64,000 nucleotides of DNA from Bacteroidia bacterium (GTDB taxonomy: Bacteria; Bacteroidota; Bacteroidia; Bacteroidales; Prolixibacteraceae). The position numbers were made by a program, and so were the translations under genes. Of this stretch, positions 1 through 9,636 are shown piece by piece. The stretch covers positions 1 to 64,000 of the forward strand of contig JANYKW010000176.1 of the NCBI GenBank assembly GCA_025358025.1, given 5' to 3'. The notes beneath the pieces are model-generated. The model saw nothing but the letters and a program-made list of their open reading frames with translations. It was not told the DNA's origin and did no database searches. Each line of letters starts with the position of its first letter. The first letter of the stretch is position 1.

Positions 1-84
1 ATCCTTTATCCTTTATCCTTTATCCTTTATCCTTTATCCTTTATCCTTTATCCTTTATCCTTTATCCTTTATCCTTTAGCCTTT
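1..84. repeat. Heptanucleotide tandem repeat (ATCCTTT)n
   Basis: Eleven perfect copies of ATCCTTT (AAAGGAT on the minus strand) run from the window edge to base 77, followed by one degenerate copy AGCCTTT. The array may extend beyond the left edge. It begins 13 bp downstream of the mrdA stop codon, so it lies between mrdA and whatever gene follows it on the minus strand (rodA is usual in this family, but it is not visible). The unit is 7 bp and the reverse strand contains in-frame TAA stops, so it is non-coding. Confidence 0.95.
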
Positions 85-96
85 CCCCCTCCTTCT

Positions 97-1929
97 CTAG
101 TCTCCTCCAGTAAGGTGCATAGCGGAAATTAAATCAGCACTCAGCATACTGGCTTCAAGTGGTTTTCTTCTTGGTGAAATCGAATCATTGAGGTATTTTT
201 CAATGATCAGGCTGGCGATAGGAGCAGCATAGCGGGCTCCCCATACGCCATTTTCAACATAGACACAGATAGCAATTTTGGGATCATCTTTCGGAGCATA
301 TGCTACAAAAGCAGAGTGTGCTTCACCGTGGGGATTCTGGATTGTACCCGTTTTACCGCATATTGCGATCCCCTCAACTCTGGCGGCAGTTCTTGCAGTA
401 CCTGCCTCTACTACCTTTTCCATCCCGTCGGCTATCACATTAAAAAGGTATGGATTTGCTTTGGTGACATGCTTTTCGAAAGACAGGACTCTTTCGGAAC
501 GGTCAAATTCCTGGATGCTGCGAACCACGTGAGGTGTGACGTAATATCCCTTGTTGGCTATGATTGAGACCATGTTTGCAAGTTGAAGCGGCGTAAGCAA
601 GAGTTCACCCTGACCGATTGACAAGGATCGGATGGTCATCACGTTCCAATGACTTCTACCGTAAATACGGTCAAAATAGGTTGTTTTAGCGACGCTGCCG
701 GCATTTTCAGCGGTTAAATCCCCACCAATTCTGTGACCAATACCCAGATCTGCCAAATGGTTTCGCCAGGCTTCATAGCCTTCCTCTGCATTCGGGTATT
801 TGTTGATTATAGCGCGGAAAGCCTGAAAAAAATAGGAGTTACACGATTCGCGAATGGCACTCTCCAGGGGAAGGGGAGATTCGTGGTTATGCGTACATTT
901 TATAGGAGCAGTCCGTGGTCCATTACATGAGTAGCGTATTTCCGGTCCCAGCAATCCCTCTTCCAATCCAATAATAGCATCAGCCAGTTTAAAGGTTGAG
1001 CCCGGTGGATAGGAGGAAGTAATTGCCCGGTTGAGCATTGGTTTCAGCGGGTCATTAAGAAGGGTTGTATAATTTTTGGTTCTCTCCCTGCCAACGAACA
1101 TCCCGGGATCAAAAGAGGGAGAACTTGCAAGAATCATGATTTCACCGGTTGCCGGTTCAATGGCTACAATACTGCCTACCTTACCGGCCAACAGCCGTTC
1201 ACCATACGTTTGTAAATCAGCATGAAGGGTTGAGATCAGGTTTTTGCCAATCATGGCAGCGGTATCCATTTTTCCACCCTCAAAAGATCCTTTCACCCTG
1301 TTATGCACATCTACCATCATGTAGGAGATCCCTTTAACTCCGCGCAGCTCTGCTTCATAGGCTTGTTCAATTCCGGATTTACCGATGTAGTCACCACTTT
1401 CATAATAAGTGTCCTGGTCGACTTTCTTTTGATCAACCTCTCCGACATATCCAAGAATATGGGAGGCAATAGTGGCAGGATACTGTCTGAGGGTACGGGC
1501 CTGGATGAAGAATCCGGGATATTTAAACAGCTGTTCCTGTAAAACAGCATATTTATGGGAAGAGAGTTGTTTGATGATCGCCGAAGGTTTGTACATCGAA
1601 TAGCTTCTGGCTTTTTTGATTTCGCTGACCAGCTCCGCTTTTTCAACACCCACAATTCTACAGAAAGCCAATGTATCGAAAGCCTTCATTTCCCTCGGTG
1701 TAACCAATACATCATAGGCGGCCTGATTATAAACAATAAGTTTGTGGTTGCGGTCATATACCAGGCCTCTGGCAGGATAGTTAATTTGCCTGCGCAGAAC
1801 ATTACTGGCTGCAGAAATCTTATAGGAAGAGTCAATTACCTGAATGTAAAAGAGCCGGGAGATCATGATCAAAGCAGTGAGGCAAAATATGCCTATCAAC
1901 AGATATTTCCTTTTGGTATTGGTATCCAC
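97..1929 (-). CDS. mrdA: Penicillin-binding protein 2 (peptidoglycan transpeptidase)
   Basis: Class B PBP of the elongasome, which cross-links peptidoglycan during lateral wall growth; 610 residues. One N-terminal membrane segment (about residues 9-28) anchors it in the inner membrane. The dimerisation/pedestal domain follows, then the transpeptidase domain. All three active-site motifs are visible: STFK with Ser311, SCN at 362-364 and KTG at 526-528. It is the last visible gene of the leftward block purH-mreB-mreC-mreD-mrdA, with 189 bp separating it from mreD; I see no gene in that gap. The start is an ATG directly before the basic leader and membrane helix. Function is confident from motifs and context. 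Confidence 0.96.
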   Translation of the reverse strand: MDTNTKRKYLLIGIFCLTALIMISRLFYIQVIDSSYKISAASNVLRRQINYPARGLVYDRNHKLIVYNQAAYDVLVTPREMKAFDTLAFCRIVGVEKAELVSEIKKARSYSMYKPSAIIKQLSSHKYAVLQEQLFKYPGFFIQARTLRQYPATIASHILGYVGEVDQKKVDQDTYYESGDYIGKSGIEQAYEAELRGVKGISYMMVDVHNRVKGSFEGGKMDTAAMIGKNLISTLHADLQTYGERLLAGKVGSIVAIEPATGEIMILASSPSFDPGMFVGRERTKNYTTLLNDPLKPMLNRAITSSYPPGSTFKLADAIIGLEEGLLGPEIRYSCNGPRTAPIKCTHNHESPLPLESAIRESCNSYFFQAFRAIINKYPNAEEGYEAWRNHLADLGIGHRIGGDLTAENAGSVAKTTYFDRIYGRSHWNVMTIRSLSIGQGELLLTPLQLANMVSIIANKGYYVTPHVVRSIQEFDRSERVLSFEKHVTKANPYLFNVIADGMEKVVEAGTARTAARVEGIAICGKTGTIQNPHGEAHSAFVAYAPKDDPKIAICVYVENGVWGARYAAPIASLIIEKYLNDSISPRRKPLEASMLSADLISAMHLTGGD

Positions 1930-2118
1930 AGTTTAAAACATTTTCAGTAATTCTCAGTATAAGAAAATTAATTATTTGTTATACAGCGAGTTAGGCTCTA
2001 AGTTGTAATCTTTTGAATATATCGTCAACGGCCTCTGGTTAAGGGCTAAAGTAAAGATATTCTCATCAATAATCTAGCTTTCGAAACAATAACTAATCAA
2101 AAAGATTAATTTTTGATT

Positions 2119-2625
2119 TTATTTCCGGAAGAATAGAAATTGGCTTATCACAATCAGCATGATGGATAGAATTCCACTTAAAACTGCCCTCATCAATGTA
2201 AAAAAGAAGCCCTGAAAAGTAAATGCTTCAAGCATAAACAAGAGAAGGTGGTGTATGGTAACAAAAATAGTGGTGTAACCAATAAACCAGTTTAAACTCA
2301 TGGTGGATATCCTGGGAGCTGAAACTGATTCGCGCGTTTCGCGGGTCGAAATTTTGTTTAGAATTCCCGGTCTGATAAAGCCGATCAGCACACATACAGC
2401 TGTATGAACACCCAGTGTATTGGTGAAAGTATCAACAGAAAGGCCAAGGATAAAACCAAGCAATACTAGCATAGCCCTCGGTGTGTCGTAGGGTAGCAAG
2501 AGGAGAAAAATAAGATAGAAAAAAGGTGAAATCATTCTTAAAATGAGGATATGGTTGAGAACCAACACCTGCAGTAGGACTGCTACAATAAAAATCAGCG
2601 AATATTTGAGTAGATTATTTACCAT
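2119..2625 (-). CDS. mreD: Rod shape-determining protein MreD
   Basis: A 168-residue, almost entirely hydrophobic protein with about five predicted membrane helices, the usual size and character of MreD. MreD works with MreC, RodA and PBP2 in the inner-membrane elongasome. Sequence conservation in this family is weak, so the call rests largely on position: it overlaps the 3' end of mreC by 11 bp, which suggests translational coupling, and it precedes mrdA. Confidence 0.88.
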   Translation of the reverse strand: MVNNLLKYSLIFIVAVLLQVLVLNHILILRMISPFFYLIFLLLLPYDTPRAMLVLLGFILGLSVDTFTNTLGVHTAVCVLIGFIRPGILNKISTRETRESVSAPRISTMSLNWFIGYTTIFVTIHHLLLFMLEAFTFQGFFFTLMRAVLSGILSIMLIVISQFLFFRK

Positions 2626-3484
2626 CGTTATTCAATGATTCAAGTTTATTGATCTCTTTCAATTGACGGTTTTCAACCAGCGCAACCTGAACAATACTTC
2701 TGAAATCGACAGCAAGGTTGACATCAATCTTGTAAAAATTGCTGCCTGAACCCAACGAATATTCTGAAACGATTCCAATTTCAAGTCCTTCCGGAAAGCT
2801 TGAGGAGAATCCTGTTGTTACTACGGTATCGCCGTTCTGGACGGGAACATGGTACGGAATTTCATTCAATTGTACCTTGCGGTAATCTTTACCGTTCCAT
2901 GACAAGGATCCAAAGAAATCGTTTCGCTTAATTTTTGCACTAAGCTTCCATCTTTCATTCAGAATTGAGATAACGGTACTATAGTTTTCACCCACATTGG
3001 TGACCAGTCCGACCACTCTTCCTGCCGAGACCACGCCCATATCCGGTTTGACACCCTGAATACGACCCTTGTTGAGTGTAAGAAAATTGTGCCTTTGGTT
3101 TACGGAGTTATTTATTACCCTGGCTGTCGTAAAGAAATATACGATTTTATTCAAAGAGTCGCGGGTCATGGAAATCAAAGGATTGCGCTGTGATTGATAG
3201 CTTTGGATGGAGTTATTGGAACTTCTGAGCTGGTAATGCTGAAGTGCAGTGCGCAATTGTGCGTTTTCTTCAGCAAGTTCAGTATTCGCCTTTTTTAGAT
3301 CAAAAACCTGAAAAACTCCTGCAAAATTCTCGAAAAAATAGCCGCTTATACCATTGCTTGAAGTCAGAAATTTTGCGTTTTGGTAGTTATTGTAGGAGAC
3401 CACCAGTGAAAGCGAAAATATTTCTAAAATCAAAAACAAGAATACGTGATGATATCTTAGGATTAACCTGAATAGATTCCTCAT
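2615..3484 (-). CDS. mreC: Rod shape-determining protein MreC
   Basis: A 289-residue protein with a short cytoplasmic N-terminus, one membrane helix at about residues 13-32, a coiled-coil-like stretch around 63-85 (KKANTELAEENAQLR) and a periplasmic beta-rich region ending near residue 270. This is the standard MreC layout. MreC links cytoplasmic MreB to the periplasmic synthases and activates PBP2. It lies 41 bp downstream of mreB and overlaps mreD. Confidence 0.95.
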   Translation of the reverse strand: MRNLFRLILRYHHVFLFLILEIFSLSLVVSYNNYQNAKFLTSSNGISGYFFENFAGVFQVFDLKKANTELAEENAQLRTALQHYQLRSSNNSIQSYQSQRNPLISMTRDSLNKIVYFFTTARVINNSVNQRHNFLTLNKGRIQGVKPDMGVVSAGRVVGLVTNVGENYSTVISILNERWKLSAKIKRNDFFGSLSWNGKDYRKVQLNEIPYHVPVQNGDTVVTTGFSSSFPEGLEIGIVSEYSLGSGSNFYKIDVNLAVDFRSIVQVALVENRQLKEINKLESLNNDGK

Positions 3485-3525
3485 AGGTCAGCGACGATAC
3501 AATTGGCTCAATATAAAGATGACGA

Positions 3526-4548
3526 TTAACGAAGCAGGAAAGAAAATTTATCTACGTTCTTCAATGCAACACCCGTACCGCGGGCTACTGCTCTAAGCGG
3601 ATCTTCTGCAATCCGGAACGGGATGTTAAACTTCTCATACAGTCTTTTGTCCAAACCCCTTAGCAAGGCACCACCTCCGGCCAGCCAGATACCTCTTTTG
3701 TAAATATCGGCATAAAGCTCAGGTGGAGTATGTTCCAGTGCATTGGTAATAGCTGTCTCAATTTTAGATATGGATTTATCCAGACAGTGCGCAATCTCAG
3801 TATAAGTGACATGCACATCAATTGGCATCGCTGTCATCTGGTTAGGACCTTTAACAATCATATCTGGTGGTGGGTCGTCGAGTTCGGTCATGGCAGAGCC
3901 AACCACAATTTTGATCTCCTCAGCTGTTCTTTCACCAATTTTCACATTGTGCTGGTGACGCATATGTTCCATAATGTCGGCAGTTAAATCATCGCCGGCA
4001 ATCCGTATCGATTTGTTGGTGACAATGCCGCCGAGAGAGATTACAGCAATTTCAGTGGTCCCACCACCGATATCAACAACCATATTTCCTTCCGGCGCCT
4101 CTACATCAAGTCCGATGCCAATAGCAGCAGCCATAGGCTCATAAATCATATATACATCCCTGCCGCCTGCATGTTCGGCAGAGTCGCGTACTGCACGAAT
4201 CTCAACTTCTGTAGATCCTGAGGGGATACAAATAACCATCTTCAGTGCCGGTGCAAAAAATCTCTTCTTGGGATTGATCATTTTGATCATTCCCCGGATC
4301 ATCTGTTCTGCTGCATTAAAGTCTGCAATAACACCATCCCGTAATGGACGAATGGTTTTCAGGTTGGAGTGGGTTTTTCCCTGCATCTGACGGGCTTTTT
4401 CCCCAATTGCAATAAGCTTTTCTGTTTTGGTATCGATTGTTACGACAGAGGGCTCATCAACTACAACTTTTCCGTTATAGATAATAATGGTATTTGCCGT
4501 TCCGAGGTCGATTGCAATTTCCTGCGTAAGAAATGAAAAGAAACTCAT
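3526..4548 (-). CDS. mreB: Actin-like rod shape protein MreB
   Basis: A 340-residue bacterial actin that forms membrane-associated filaments orienting lateral wall synthesis. The N-terminal phosphate-1 loop (DLGTANT), the phosphate-2 motif (VVDIGGGTTEIAVIS) and the adenosine-loop region (WLAGGGALLRGLD) are all present, and the length is typical. It begins 17 bp after the purH stop codon, so the two are probably cotranscribed. Confidence 0.97.
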   Translation of the reverse strand: MSFFSFLTQEIAIDLGTANTIIIYNGKVVVDEPSVVTIDTKTEKLIAIGEKARQMQGKTHSNLKTIRPLRDGVIADFNAAEQMIRGMIKMINPKKRFFAPALKMVICIPSGSTEVEIRAVRDSAEHAGGRDVYMIYEPMAAAIGIGLDVEAPEGNMVVDIGGGTTEIAVISLGGIVTNKSIRIAGDDLTADIMEHMRHQHNVKIGERTAEEIKIVVGSAMTELDDPPPDMIVKGPNQMTAMPIDVHVTYTEIAHCLDKSISKIETAITNALEHTPPELYADIYKRGIWLAGGGALLRGLDKRLYEKFNIPFRIAEDPLRAVARGTGVALKNVDKFSFLLR

Positions 4549-4565
4549 ATTATTTTTTTATTTTT

Positions 4566-6089
4566 TTAATGTTTAAAATGTCTGAATCCTGTTGTCACCA
4601 TCGACATTTGATGGTTGTTACAGAAATCGACAGATTCTTTGTCTCTGATAGATCCTCCCGGTTGAATGACGGAGGTAATCCCTTCTTTGTGGGCAATTTC
4701 TACACAGTCGGGGAATGGGAAGAAAGCATCAGATGCCATGACAGCTCCCTTCAGGTCGAAATTGAAAGACCTGGCTTTTTCAATAGCATGCCTCAAAGCA
4801 TCGACTCTTGATGTCTGACCTACTCCACTTGCAAATAACTGTTTCCCTTTTGCCAGTACAATGGTATTGGATTTTGACTGTTTAACCAAACGATTGGCAA
4901 ATAAAAGATCTTCAATTTCCTCTTTACCTGGAATAGAGATAGTTACGGACTGAAGGTCTTCTGCAGATTCTCTTTTGGAGTCTCTATCCTGAAGTATGAC
5001 GCCGTTTAAAACAGTCCGGAACTGGGTGTTTTGAAGTTTGTCCGATTTTCTGATCAATACAATCAGGTTTTTCTTGCCTTTAAAAATATCAAGGGCTCCT
5101 GCAGTATAGGAGGGTGCAATAATTACTTCGAAGAAGATTTTTGCAGCTTCTTCCGCAGTGAGGCTGTCGACTTCCCTGTTTGTAATGAAAATTCCGCCGA
5201 AGGCTGAAACAGGATCACCTGCGAGTGCTGCCAAAAAAGCATCTGTGACATTTTCGCGGGAAGCACAACCACATGCGTTGTTGTGTTTTAGAATAGCAAA
5301 AGTTGGTTCATTGAATTCGTCGATCAGGTTGACAGCAGCATCGATATCAAGCAGATTGTTGTAAGAGATCTCTTTACCCTGTAACTGCTCAAACATCTCC
5401 TCGAAATCACCGAAGAAAACCCCTTTTTGGTGCGGGTTTTCACCATATCGCAATGTTTTTGCCTGATTGAAAGTTTGCCGGAACAGCTCGCTGTTCGCTC
5501 CGGCAAAATATTTGTAAATCGAAGTATCATAATGAGAAGAGGTGGCAAAAGCTTCTGCTGCAAATTGTCTTCGGTCGGCCAGTGACGAAGCACAATCCTG
5601 TGCATTGAGAAGATCCAGCAATTTGCCATATTGTCCCTGATGAGCAACGATCAGAACATCCTTGTGATTTTTTGCGGCGGCTCTGATGAGTGAAATACCT
5701 CCAATATCGATTTTTTCGATAATATCAGAATCGGATGCACCGGATTTCGCTGTTGCTTCAAAAGGATATAGATCTACAATGACCAAATCTATTTCCGGAA
5801 TGGCATATTCCAACAGTTGAGATTGGTCACCCTCATGGTCCCGTCGGGCCAGAATGCCTCCGAAAACCTTGGGATGCAGGGTTTTGACTCTTCCACCTAA
5901 AATAGAGGGATAGCCAGTCAACTCTTCAACCCCTGTTACTGGAATTTTCAGATCTTCGATGAACTTTTTGGTGCCGCCGGTGGAAAGAAGCTGAACGCCG
6001 GATTTATGCAATTTTGCAAGGATCTCCTCCAGTCCGTCTTTGTAATAGACAGAGACCAGAGCAGACTTTATATATTTTAAATTACTCAT
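4566..6089 (-). CDS. purH: Bifunctional AICAR transformylase / IMP cyclohydrolase
   Basis: Catalyses the last two steps of de novo purine synthesis, AICAR to FAICAR to IMP. The N-terminal MGS-like cyclohydrolase domain (about 1-195) contains TGGT and LGGRVKTLHPK; the C-terminal transformylase domain contains RYGENPHQ, NNACGCA and the end motif SDAFFPFPD. I place the start at the ATG at 6089 (MSNLKYIK, 507 residues), the normal N-terminus of the family. The longer reading frame to 6116 would need a TTG start that overlaps the probable -7 promoter box. First gene of the purH-mre-mrdA block. Confidence 0.96.
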   Translation of the reverse strand: MSNLKYIKSALVSVYYKDGLEEILAKLHKSGVQLLSTGGTKKFIEDLKIPVTGVEELTGYPSILGGRVKTLHPKVFGGILARRDHEGDQSQLLEYAIPEIDLVIVDLYPFEATAKSGASDSDIIEKIDIGGISLIRAAAKNHKDVLIVAHQGQYGKLLDLLNAQDCASSLADRRQFAAEAFATSSHYDTSIYKYFAGANSELFRQTFNQAKTLRYGENPHQKGVFFGDFEEMFEQLQGKEISYNNLLDIDAAVNLIDEFNEPTFAILKHNNACGCASRENVTDAFLAALAGDPVSAFGGIFITNREVDSLTAEEAAKIFFEVIIAPSYTAGALDIFKGKKNLIVLIRKSDKLQNTQFRTVLNGVILQDRDSKRESAEDLQSVTISIPGKEEIEDLLFANRLVKQSKSNTIVLAKGKQLFASGVGQTSRVDALRHAIEKARSFNFDLKGAVMASDAFFPFPDCVEIAHKEGITSVIQPGGSIRDKESVDFCNNHQMSMVTTGFRHFKH

Positions 6090-6113
6090 TTTTAATCGCT
6101 TAAAAATTTTCCA

Positions 6114-6121
6114 CAAAAGTA
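6114..6121 (-). promoter_or_regulatory. Candidate -7 box of the purH-mre promoter
   Basis: TACTTTTG on the minus strand matches the Bacteroidota -7 consensus TAnnTTTG and ends 24 bp before the purH ATG. No clear -33 TTG is visible at the usual spacing, so this is a consensus match only. Confidence 0.5.
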
Positions 6122-6161
6122 ATAAAAATTGTTTTAACTTTCGGGTGTAATCAACCCATGT

Positions 6162-7412
6162 ATGTTATTTATAAGGCTGTTTCTGGAAAGTTTTCGTTTT
6201 GCATACAACTCTCTGGTTGTAAACCAGCTTCGGACTTTTCTCTCTCTTTTGGGTATAACCATTGGTATTTTTTGTATTATCTCCGTATTTACTATCATTG
6301 ATTCGCTGGAGCGAACGGTAAGAAACAGCATGGAGAAATTAGGCAGCAATGTGGTCTATGTTACCAAATGGCCCTGGGCGCCTCCACCCGGAGAAACGGA
6401 TTATCCCTGGTGGAAATATCTCAACCGTCCTGTAACCAGATTGAATGAGGCGGAGGAGATTCGCAGAAGATCCGGCCTGGCTCAAAATGTAGTTTATAGT
6501 TATGGATTTAGCCGAACCGTACAATGTGGTAACAACAAAGCTGAAAATGTAACGATTTTTGCAAGTTCTTCCGGATTGATTGATACTTGGGGATTGAAGA
6601 TAGCCATGGGCCGACCCCTCTCTGATGATGAACTTGATGGAAGTAATAATTTCTGCATGCTTGGCTCTGAACTGGCTTCTCAACTTTTTCCTTTCGTCAC
6701 ACCGATAGGGAAAAGTATCAAAATCCAGGGTTTTACTGTTTTTATTGTAGGTGTCTTCGAGAAAATGGGGGAAGATATGTTTGGCACCAGCATGGATAAC
6801 CGTGTACTTATTCCCTGTAAGTTGGCCAATAGAATGGTTGATCCAAAAATTGATATCGGGCAGAACATCATTATCAAAGGCAAAAATGAGGTGCCTGCGG
6901 CTCAAATGCTTGAAGAACTCGAGGGTATTATGCGGTCTATCCGAAGGATTAAACCTGCAGCAGAAAATGATTTTGCACTCAATGAGGTGAGTCTGATTTC
7001 AGGCAGGCTGGATGGCGTCTTTAGCATATTGAATATTGCAGGATGGATTATCGGAGGATTTTCGATACTGGTTGGAGGATTTGGTATCGCGAACATTATG
7101 TTTGTGTCGGTCAAAGAGCGTACCAAGATCATCGGAATCCAGAAGGCCATGGGTGCAAAAAATCGTTTTATTATGATGGAATTTCTCTTCGAAGCATCGG
7201 TCTTGTCATTGATAGGAGGACTGATCGGATTACTAATTATCTATATTGGTACTTATATTGCCAAAGCCAATTTCGATTTCGAATTTATCCTGACAGCTGG
7301 TAATATTGCTACGGGATTGATTATCAGTATTTCTATCGGATTGATTGCCGGATTGGTTCCTGCCAGGTCAGCCTCCAGACTGGATCCTGTAACAGCCATG
7401 AACAGCCTTTAA
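6162..7412 (+). CDS. FtsX/MacB-type ABC transporter permease
   Basis: A 416-residue inner-membrane permease of the MacB/FtsX type. There is one N-terminal helix at about 20-45, a large periplasmic domain (46-280) resembling MacB_PCD, and three C-terminal helices from about 285 to 405 with the FtsX signature around ISVKERTKIIGIQKAMGAK (first residue V in the gene). Such permeases pair with a separate MacB-like ATPase and act in mechanotransmission or export rather than bulk transport. No ATPase gene adjoins it, so its partner must be encoded elsewhere. It diverges from purH; the start ATG at 6162 is well placed before the first helix. Confidence 0.9.
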   Translation: MLFIRLFLESFRFAYNSLVVNQLRTFLSLLGITIGIFCIISVFTIIDSLERTVRNSMEKLGSNVVYVTKWPWAPPPGETDYPWWKYLNRPVTRLNEAEEIRRRSGLAQNVVYSYGFSRTVQCGNNKAENVTIFASSSGLIDTWGLKIAMGRPLSDDELDGSNNFCMLGSELASQLFPFVTPIGKSIKIQGFTVFIVGVFEKMGEDMFGTSMDNRVLIPCKLANRMVDPKIDIGQNIIIKGKNEVPAAQMLEELEGIMRSIRRIKPAAENDFALNEVSLISGRLDGVFSILNIAGWIIGGFSILVGGFGIANIMFVSVKERTKIIGIQKAMGAKNRFIMMEFLFEASVLSLIGGLIGLLIIYIGTYIAKANFDFEFILTAGNIATGLIISISIGLIAGLVPARSASRLDPVTAMNSL

Positions 7413-7431
7413 AAAAGAGATGAGCTATAAG

Positions 7432-7469
7432 ACATGAGATATAAGATTCGCAAAACTCATATCTCATGT
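7432..7469. repeat. Inverted repeat, copy 1 of dispersed ATGAGATATAAGA family
   Basis: ACATGAGATAT at 7432-7442 is perfectly complemented by ATATCTCATGT at 7459-7469, with a 16-nt loop. It lies between the converging permease gene and rsmA, where it could end transcription from either side. A related ATGAGCTATAAG stretch lies just upstream (7420-7431). The same core words recur at 27841-27931 and 48415-48539. Confidence 0.85.
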
Positions 7470-7470
7470 T

Positions 7471-8247
7471 TTATAAAAGTTTTTCTAAATCATTAGTGAG
7501 TTTAATGAATTCTTCTACAGATAGTTGCTCCGGGCGGCGGGTTAAGGTGTGAGCATCCAGTTCGCCGTACCGCGGCGTGAAGCTTTTGATGCTGTTTCGG
7601 AGCATTTTTCTTCGCTGGTTGAAGGATTGTTTGACAACCGCTTTGAAGAGTTTCTCACTGCATCCCAATTCAGTTCGGCCATTGGCTGTTAACCTGATCA
7701 CAGCAGATTTAACCTTCGGCGGAGGATCGAAAACATCTTCGTTTACTGTAAAAAGATATTCTGTTTTGTACCAGGCTTGCAGCAGCACACTCAGGATACC
7801 GTAGGTCTTGCTGCCCGGCCCGTGACAGATGCGCTCTGCTACCTCCTTTTGAAGCATTCCAACGACTTCCGGAATAAGCTCCTTGTTTTCTAAAACCTTG
7901 AAAAGTATCTGTGAAGAAATATTATAGGGGAAATTGCCAATCAGTGAAAAAGGGGTCGTTGAATAGTTCGCCTTTAAATCCATTTGCAGAAAATCACCTT
8001 CCACAATTCGCCCTTCCAGCTCCGGTAGATTGGATTTAAGGTAACTCACTGATTCCCGGTCGAGCTCTACAACAGTTGTCTCCAGGCCCTTCTTTTGCAG
8101 CAGAAATCTGGTAAGAACTCCCATACCCGGACCTACTTCCAAAACTTTGGTCCGATCGCCCATGACCAGCGAATCGATGATATCTGAGGCGATCTGATGA
8201 TCCCGGAGGAAGTGTTGTCCCAGTCCTTTTTTTGCTCTAACCTGCAT
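7471..8247 (-). CDS. rsmA: 16S rRNA (adenine1518/1519-N6)-dimethyltransferase
   Basis: KsgA/RsmA dimethylates two adjacent adenines in the loop of 16S rRNA helix 45 late in 30S assembly. The 258-residue protein opens with KKGLGQHFL, has the SAM-binding motif EVGPGMGVLT and the catalytic motif NFPYNISS (usually NLPY), and ends with the helical RNA-binding domain. Normal length. It converges with the FtsX-type permease gene and diverges from the LolC/E-type permease gene. Confidence 0.96.
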   Translation of the reverse strand: MQVRAKKGLGQHFLRDHQIASDIIDSLVMGDRTKVLEVGPGMGVLTRFLLQKKGLETTVVELDRESVSYLKSNLPELEGRIVEGDFLQMDLKANYSTTPFSLIGNFPYNISSQILFKVLENKELIPEVVGMLQKEVAERICHGPGSKTYGILSVLLQAWYKTEYLFTVNEDVFDPPPKVKSAVIRLTANGRTELGCSEKLFKAVVKQSFNQRRKMLRNSIKSFTPRYGELDAHTLTRRPEQLSVEEFIKLTNDLEKLL

Positions 8248-8307
8248 CCTGATAATTTATTGACCTGGAAGCAGAAACCCAAATGAGCTCTGACACTCCA
8301 TTGCGGT

Positions 8308-8315
8308 CAAAGGTA
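8308..8315 (-). promoter_or_regulatory. Candidate -7 box for rsmA
   Basis: TACCTTTG on the minus strand matches TAnnTTTG and lies 60 bp upstream of the rsmA ATG. No well-spaced -33 element is visible. Confidence 0.35.
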
Positions 8316-8373
8316 TAAAAAAGAGGCAATCCGACACGGAATTTTTGGTTACTTTTACACCAAACATCGGCAA

Positions 8374-9636
8374 GTGTCCAAACTGAATTTAGAACTTTTT
8401 ATAGCCAGAAGGATCTTTTCAGATCATGATAACAAAAAAAAGTTTTCACGATCCATTATCTCTTTTGCCCTTTTCGGAATAGCATTCGGTTTGATGCTGA
8501 TGATTTTGTCGGTGGCTGTAGTAACAGGGTTTAAAAAGGAGATCAGGGATAAGGTGATAGGATTCGGTGCTCATATTCAGTTGGTTAATTTTGATTCCAA
8601 CAGCTCTTTCGAAACAGTTCCGGTTAACAGGGATCAGATAGGAACAGATCGTTTAACTGCCATAGACGGCATCAAACATGTGGCGGTTTTTGCAACCAAA
8701 CCAGGCATTATCAAGACAGATGACGAAATGATGGGTATGGTTTTGAAAGGAGTAGGGCCTGATTTTGACTGGAAATTTTTTAGGGATAACCTGGTGGACG
8801 GATCAGTTTTTGCTGTCAGTGACTCCAGTTCATCCGACAAGGTTTTGATATCCAGGAAGATATCATCACAGATGAAATTGAAGGTTGGAGATCCGATGTA
8901 CTGTTATTTTTTAAATGAGCAGGAGACAGGCCAGCGCATGCGCAAGTTTAGTGTAGCAGGAATTTATCAGTCTAGTCTTGAAGATTTTGACCGCCTATTT
9001 GTACTGGCCGACATACAGCAGGTACGAAAATTGAATAACTGGCAACCCAACCAGGTGAGCGGATTTGAAATCTCTATCAATGATTTCGATCAGCTGGATG
9101 CAATAACCAAAAAAGTAAAGGATCTTTCGATACACTATTCTGAACAGGATTCAACCTTGTTGCGTCCCGTAAGTATCACCAGTAAATATCCACAGATATT
9201 TGACTGGTTAAATCTTTTGGATATGAATGTCTGGATTATCCTTACATTGATCATCTTAGTCGCAGGGTTTAATATGGTGTCCGGATTGCTGATTCTGATA
9301 CTGGAACGCACTACCATGATAGGTACGTTGAAGGCTCTCGGTGGCAACAATCAAAGCATCCGCAAAGTGTTTCTTTATCTGGCGCTCTTCTTAATCGGAC
9401 GGGGAATGATGTGGGGTAATATTGTGGGGATCGGAATCTGTTTGCTTCAGTCGTGGTTCGGCATTTTTAAGTTGGATGCTGCATCGTATTATCTTGAATA
9501 TGTGCCCATTAATTTAAAAATAGAACATCTTCTGTTGTTGAATGCAGGGACATTGATTGTAACATTGCTTATGCTTGTAATACCATCCTGGTACGTTTCG
9601 CGTATCTCTCCTGACAGGGCGCTTCGGTTTGACTGA
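8374..9636 (+). CDS. LolC/LolE-type ABC transporter permease
   Basis: A 420-residue permease with a GTG start (8374) giving MSKLNLELFIARRIF, the normal N-terminus of the Bacteroidota LolC/E-like family. Helix 1 spans about 26-50, the periplasmic domain about 51-275, and three further helices 280-410 form the FtsX domain. The family extracts lipoproteins from the inner membrane for the Lol pathway. No LolD-like ATPase is adjacent. It converges with aroK across a 98-bp gap (9637-9734) in which I see no feature. Confidence 0.88.
   Translation: MSKLNLELFIARRIFSDHDNKKKFSRSIISFALFGIAFGLMLMILSVAVVTGFKKEIRDKVIGFGAHIQLVNFDSNSSFETVPVNRDQIGTDRLTAIDGIKHVAVFATKPGIIKTDDEMMGMVLKGVGPDFDWKFFRDNLVDGSVFAVSDSSSSDKVLISRKISSQMKLKVGDPMYCYFLNEQETGQRMRKFSVAGIYQSSLEDFDRLFVLADIQQVRKLNNWQPNQVSGFEISINDFDQLDAITKKVKDLSIHYSEQDSTLLRPVSITSKYPQIFDWLNLLDMNVWIILTLIILVAGFNMVSGLLILILERTTMIGTLKALGGNNQSIRKVFLYLALFLIGRGMMWGNIVGIGICLLQSWFGIFKLDAASYYLEYVPINLKIEHLLLLNAGTLIVTLLMLVIPSWYVSRISPDRALRFD

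Noticed and set aside
6117-6161. TAACTTTC near 6135 as promoter of the FtsX-type permease
   Set aside because: It misses the final G of TAnnTTTG and has no spaced -33 TTG; too weak to list.
6339-6905. A 188-codon open frame on the minus strand
   Set aside because: Antisense to the FtsX-type permease, which has clear helices and family motifs.
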